NCBI GenBank assembly: GCA_002423205.1
Contig: DIUZ01000012.1
Span: 1-8,093, forward strand
DNA: 8,093 nucleotides
Source: Micavibrio sp. UBA6145
GTDB taxonomy: Bacteria > Pseudomonadota > Alphaproteobacteria > Micavibrionales > UBA1664
Direction of reading: 5' to 3'
The notes under the pieces were generated by a model, which was given only the letters and a program-made list of their open reading frames with translations, had not been told where the DNA came from and ran no database searches. How positions within the stretch are numbered: position 1 is the first letter of the stretch; each line of letters begins with the position of its first letter. Shown here piece by piece: positions 7,080 through 8,093 of the stretch. Made by a program: the position numbers and the translations under genes.

Positions 7080-7106
7080 AAATACTTAACTATATGTTAA
7101 GTATTT
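7080..7106. promoter_or_regulatory. Perfect 11-bp inverted repeat containing a CtrA-type box
   Basis: AAATACTTAAC (7080-7090) and GTTAAGTATTT (7096-7106) are exact reverse complements around TATAT. Within it TTAA (7086-7089), seven bases, and TTAA (7097-7100) give TTAA-N7-TTAAG on both strands, eight of nine positions of the alphaproteobacterial CtrA consensus TTAA-N7-TTAAC. It begins one base beyond the candidate -35 and overlaps the TAA stop of the glycosyltransferase gene. With two G/C pairs per stem and no clean U-tract after it, it suits a dimeric operator better than a terminator, though weak termination of the glycosyltransferase mRNA is possible. Confidence 0.55.
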
Positions 7107-8093
7107 AAGCGCGGCTGGTCATGCGGGCGAAAAGCGCGCGCCACTGGTTCAAAATCACTGATTTATCAAAGGCTTGTCTGTATGCCTGTTGACCCGCGGC
7201 GGCGAGCGTCTGGCGCAGATCGTCGTCCGACATGACGCGGATCAGCGCCTTTTCCAGTGCTTTCACGTCGTCAACCGGGGTCACAAGACCGTTAACGCCG
7301 TCCTGCACATAGTGGCCGGGTCCCTGGCTGTTGGTTGTCACCAGTGCCTTGCCCGCGGCCCATGCCTGCATGAAGGAATTGCCGAAGGGTTCGTGGCGGG
7401 ACGACAGGACAAAGGCATCGCACGCCGCCAGCAGGGACCAGCGGTCTTCACGCCAGCCAAGGAAGCGTACGCGTGATTCAATACCCCGGGCGCGGACCTG
7501 CTGTTCCAGTGCCTTGCGGTCGGGACCTTCGCCCGCGATCCATAGATACGTACCATCCACACCGGCAAAGGCGTCGATCAGTGTGTCGATGGCCTTATTG
7601 GGGTGCAGGCGCGCGAGGGTCAGGAACACGAAGGCGTCAGAGGGTGTGTCCAGTGATGCGCGGTCTACCGGCGCTGCGTTGGGTGCGATTTCAGCGAAAT
7701 TCGGGATATGCGCGATTTTCGATTCAGGCACGCCGCTTTCGGACATCCAGCGGCCGATATCCGGCGCGTTGACCACGAATTCATCGACGTTTTTGTAGTA
7801 TTTGAGATCGTAATATCCGCCGAGGCGCGCGATCCACGGTACGCCGGTGCCGCGCGGCATTTTCTTGGCGGCGCGGTTCATCCATGTCACGGCGACGTCG
7901 GGTTTTTGTGCGTTGATCAGTTTTTTGAGCGCGCGGCGGGTGGTGAAATCGAAGGTGCCGCCAAATGGCAATTCAACCACATCGACGCCTGCATCACGCA
8001 GTTGCGCATTGCGTGATGACGGCCTGCATGCCGCGATCACCTGCGTGCCGTCCTTCATCTGGGCGGCACATAATTCGGCAAAGGCGGTTTCCG
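7105..8093 (-). CDS. Glycosyltransferase family 4 protein (GT-B fold), N-terminus outside window
   Basis: A retaining glycosyltransferase that would move a sugar from a nucleotide donor to an acceptor, probably in LPS or another envelope polysaccharide. The frame stays open to the right edge through residues ETAFAELCAAQ, which fits the helix after the usual N-terminal glycine-rich loop, so the ATG at 8056-8058 is internal and only a short N-terminal piece is missing. Counting that Met as 1: acceptor-side features RLGGYYDLKYY (78-88) and IPNF (118-121); donor domain opening LARLHPNK (148-155) with phosphate-contacting Arg150 and Lys155; IAGEGPD (174-180); RFLGW (198-202); RHEPFG (221-226); DGVNGLV (253-259). 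The usual E-x7-E motif reads E223-x7-Q231, so the second Glu is replaced. Stop TAA lies in the inverted repeat 7080-7106. The specific sugar and acceptor cannot be told. Confidence 0.93.
   Translation of the reverse strand, partial: ETAFAELCAAQMKDGTQVIAACRPSSRNAQLRDAGVDVVELPFGGTFDFTTRRALKKLINAQKPDVAVTWMNRAAKKMPRGTGVPWIARLGGYYDLKYYKNVDEFVVNAPDIGRWMSESGVPESKIAHIPNFAEIAPNAAPVDRASLDTPSDAFVFLTLARLHPNKAIDTLIDAFAGVDGTYLWIAGEGPDRKALEQQVRARGIESRVRFLGWREDRWSLLAACDAFVLSSRHEPFGNSFMQAWAAGKALVTTNSQGPGHYVQDGVNGLVTPVDDVKALEKALIRVMSDDDLRQTLAAAGQQAYRQAFDKSVILNQWRALFARMTSRA
7992..8018. repeat. Perfect 9-bp inverted repeat inside the glycosyltransferase gene
   Basis: CATCACGCA (7992-8000) and TGCGTGATG (8010-8018) are exact reverse complements separated by nine bases that themselves include the palindrome TGCGCA. 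It lies in codons for residues about 14-22 (RNAQLRD region). It could form a hairpin in the mRNA near the 5' end of the gene or be a by-product of codon choice. Confidence 0.5.

Noticed and set aside
7080..7106. The inverted repeat as a standard intrinsic terminator of the glycosyltransferase gene
   Set aside because: The stem has only two G/C pairs and is followed by a mixed CTTGTGTTTCC rather than a U-run; an operator role fits better, though weak termination is not excluded.
7105..8058. Glycosyltransferase starting at the ATG at 8056-8058
   Set aside because: The frame continues upstream to the window edge with GT4-like residues, and a start there would delete the N-terminal strand and loop of the GT-B fold.

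Overview
The window comes from an alphaproteobacterium of moderately high GC. The main clues are an alphaproteobacterial-type RNase E with a Gly/Arg-rich tail ending in a GWW degradosome motif, and TTAA-N7-TTAA (CtrA-type) boxes in the only sizeable intergenic region. Genus cannot be fixed from the sequence. There are no RNA genes, insertion sequences, CRISPR arrays or tRNA-linked integration signs, so the window looks chromosomal.

Layout. Positions 1-1481 (+) hold the 3' part of rne: the end of the catalytic domain, the zinc-link, and a long disordered tail of alternating acidic and basic blocks. A strong bidirectional hairpin at 1502-1533 ends rne and, from the other side, the convergent gene at 1532-6643 (-). 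That gene encodes a 1703-residue protein I cannot assign to a family. It has no signal peptide and not one cysteine. It is built of helical blocks joined by Pro-rich and acidic linkers, with Gly-rich hydrophobic segments in its second half. Fifty bases upstream, and probably in the same operon, lies a 99-codon unknown gene at 6694-6993 (-), also cysteine-free. The 111-base region 6994-7104 holds a perfect 11-bp inverted repeat carrying a CtrA-type box, a second near-match box, a candidate promoter and a leader hairpin. From 7105 to the right edge (-) is a GT4-family glycosyltransferase whose N-terminus lies outside the window.

How they relate. rne (RNA decay) and the glycosyltransferase (probably envelope polysaccharide or LPS) are ordinary accessory-to-core genes. 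The unexplained part is the two-gene unit 6993 to 1532. Its size, lack of cysteine, internal membrane segments and possible CtrA control make it the best candidate for an undescribed, perhaps cell-cycle-linked or envelope-associated, system. That reading is inference. What is seen directly is the gene structure, protein composition and DNA motifs.
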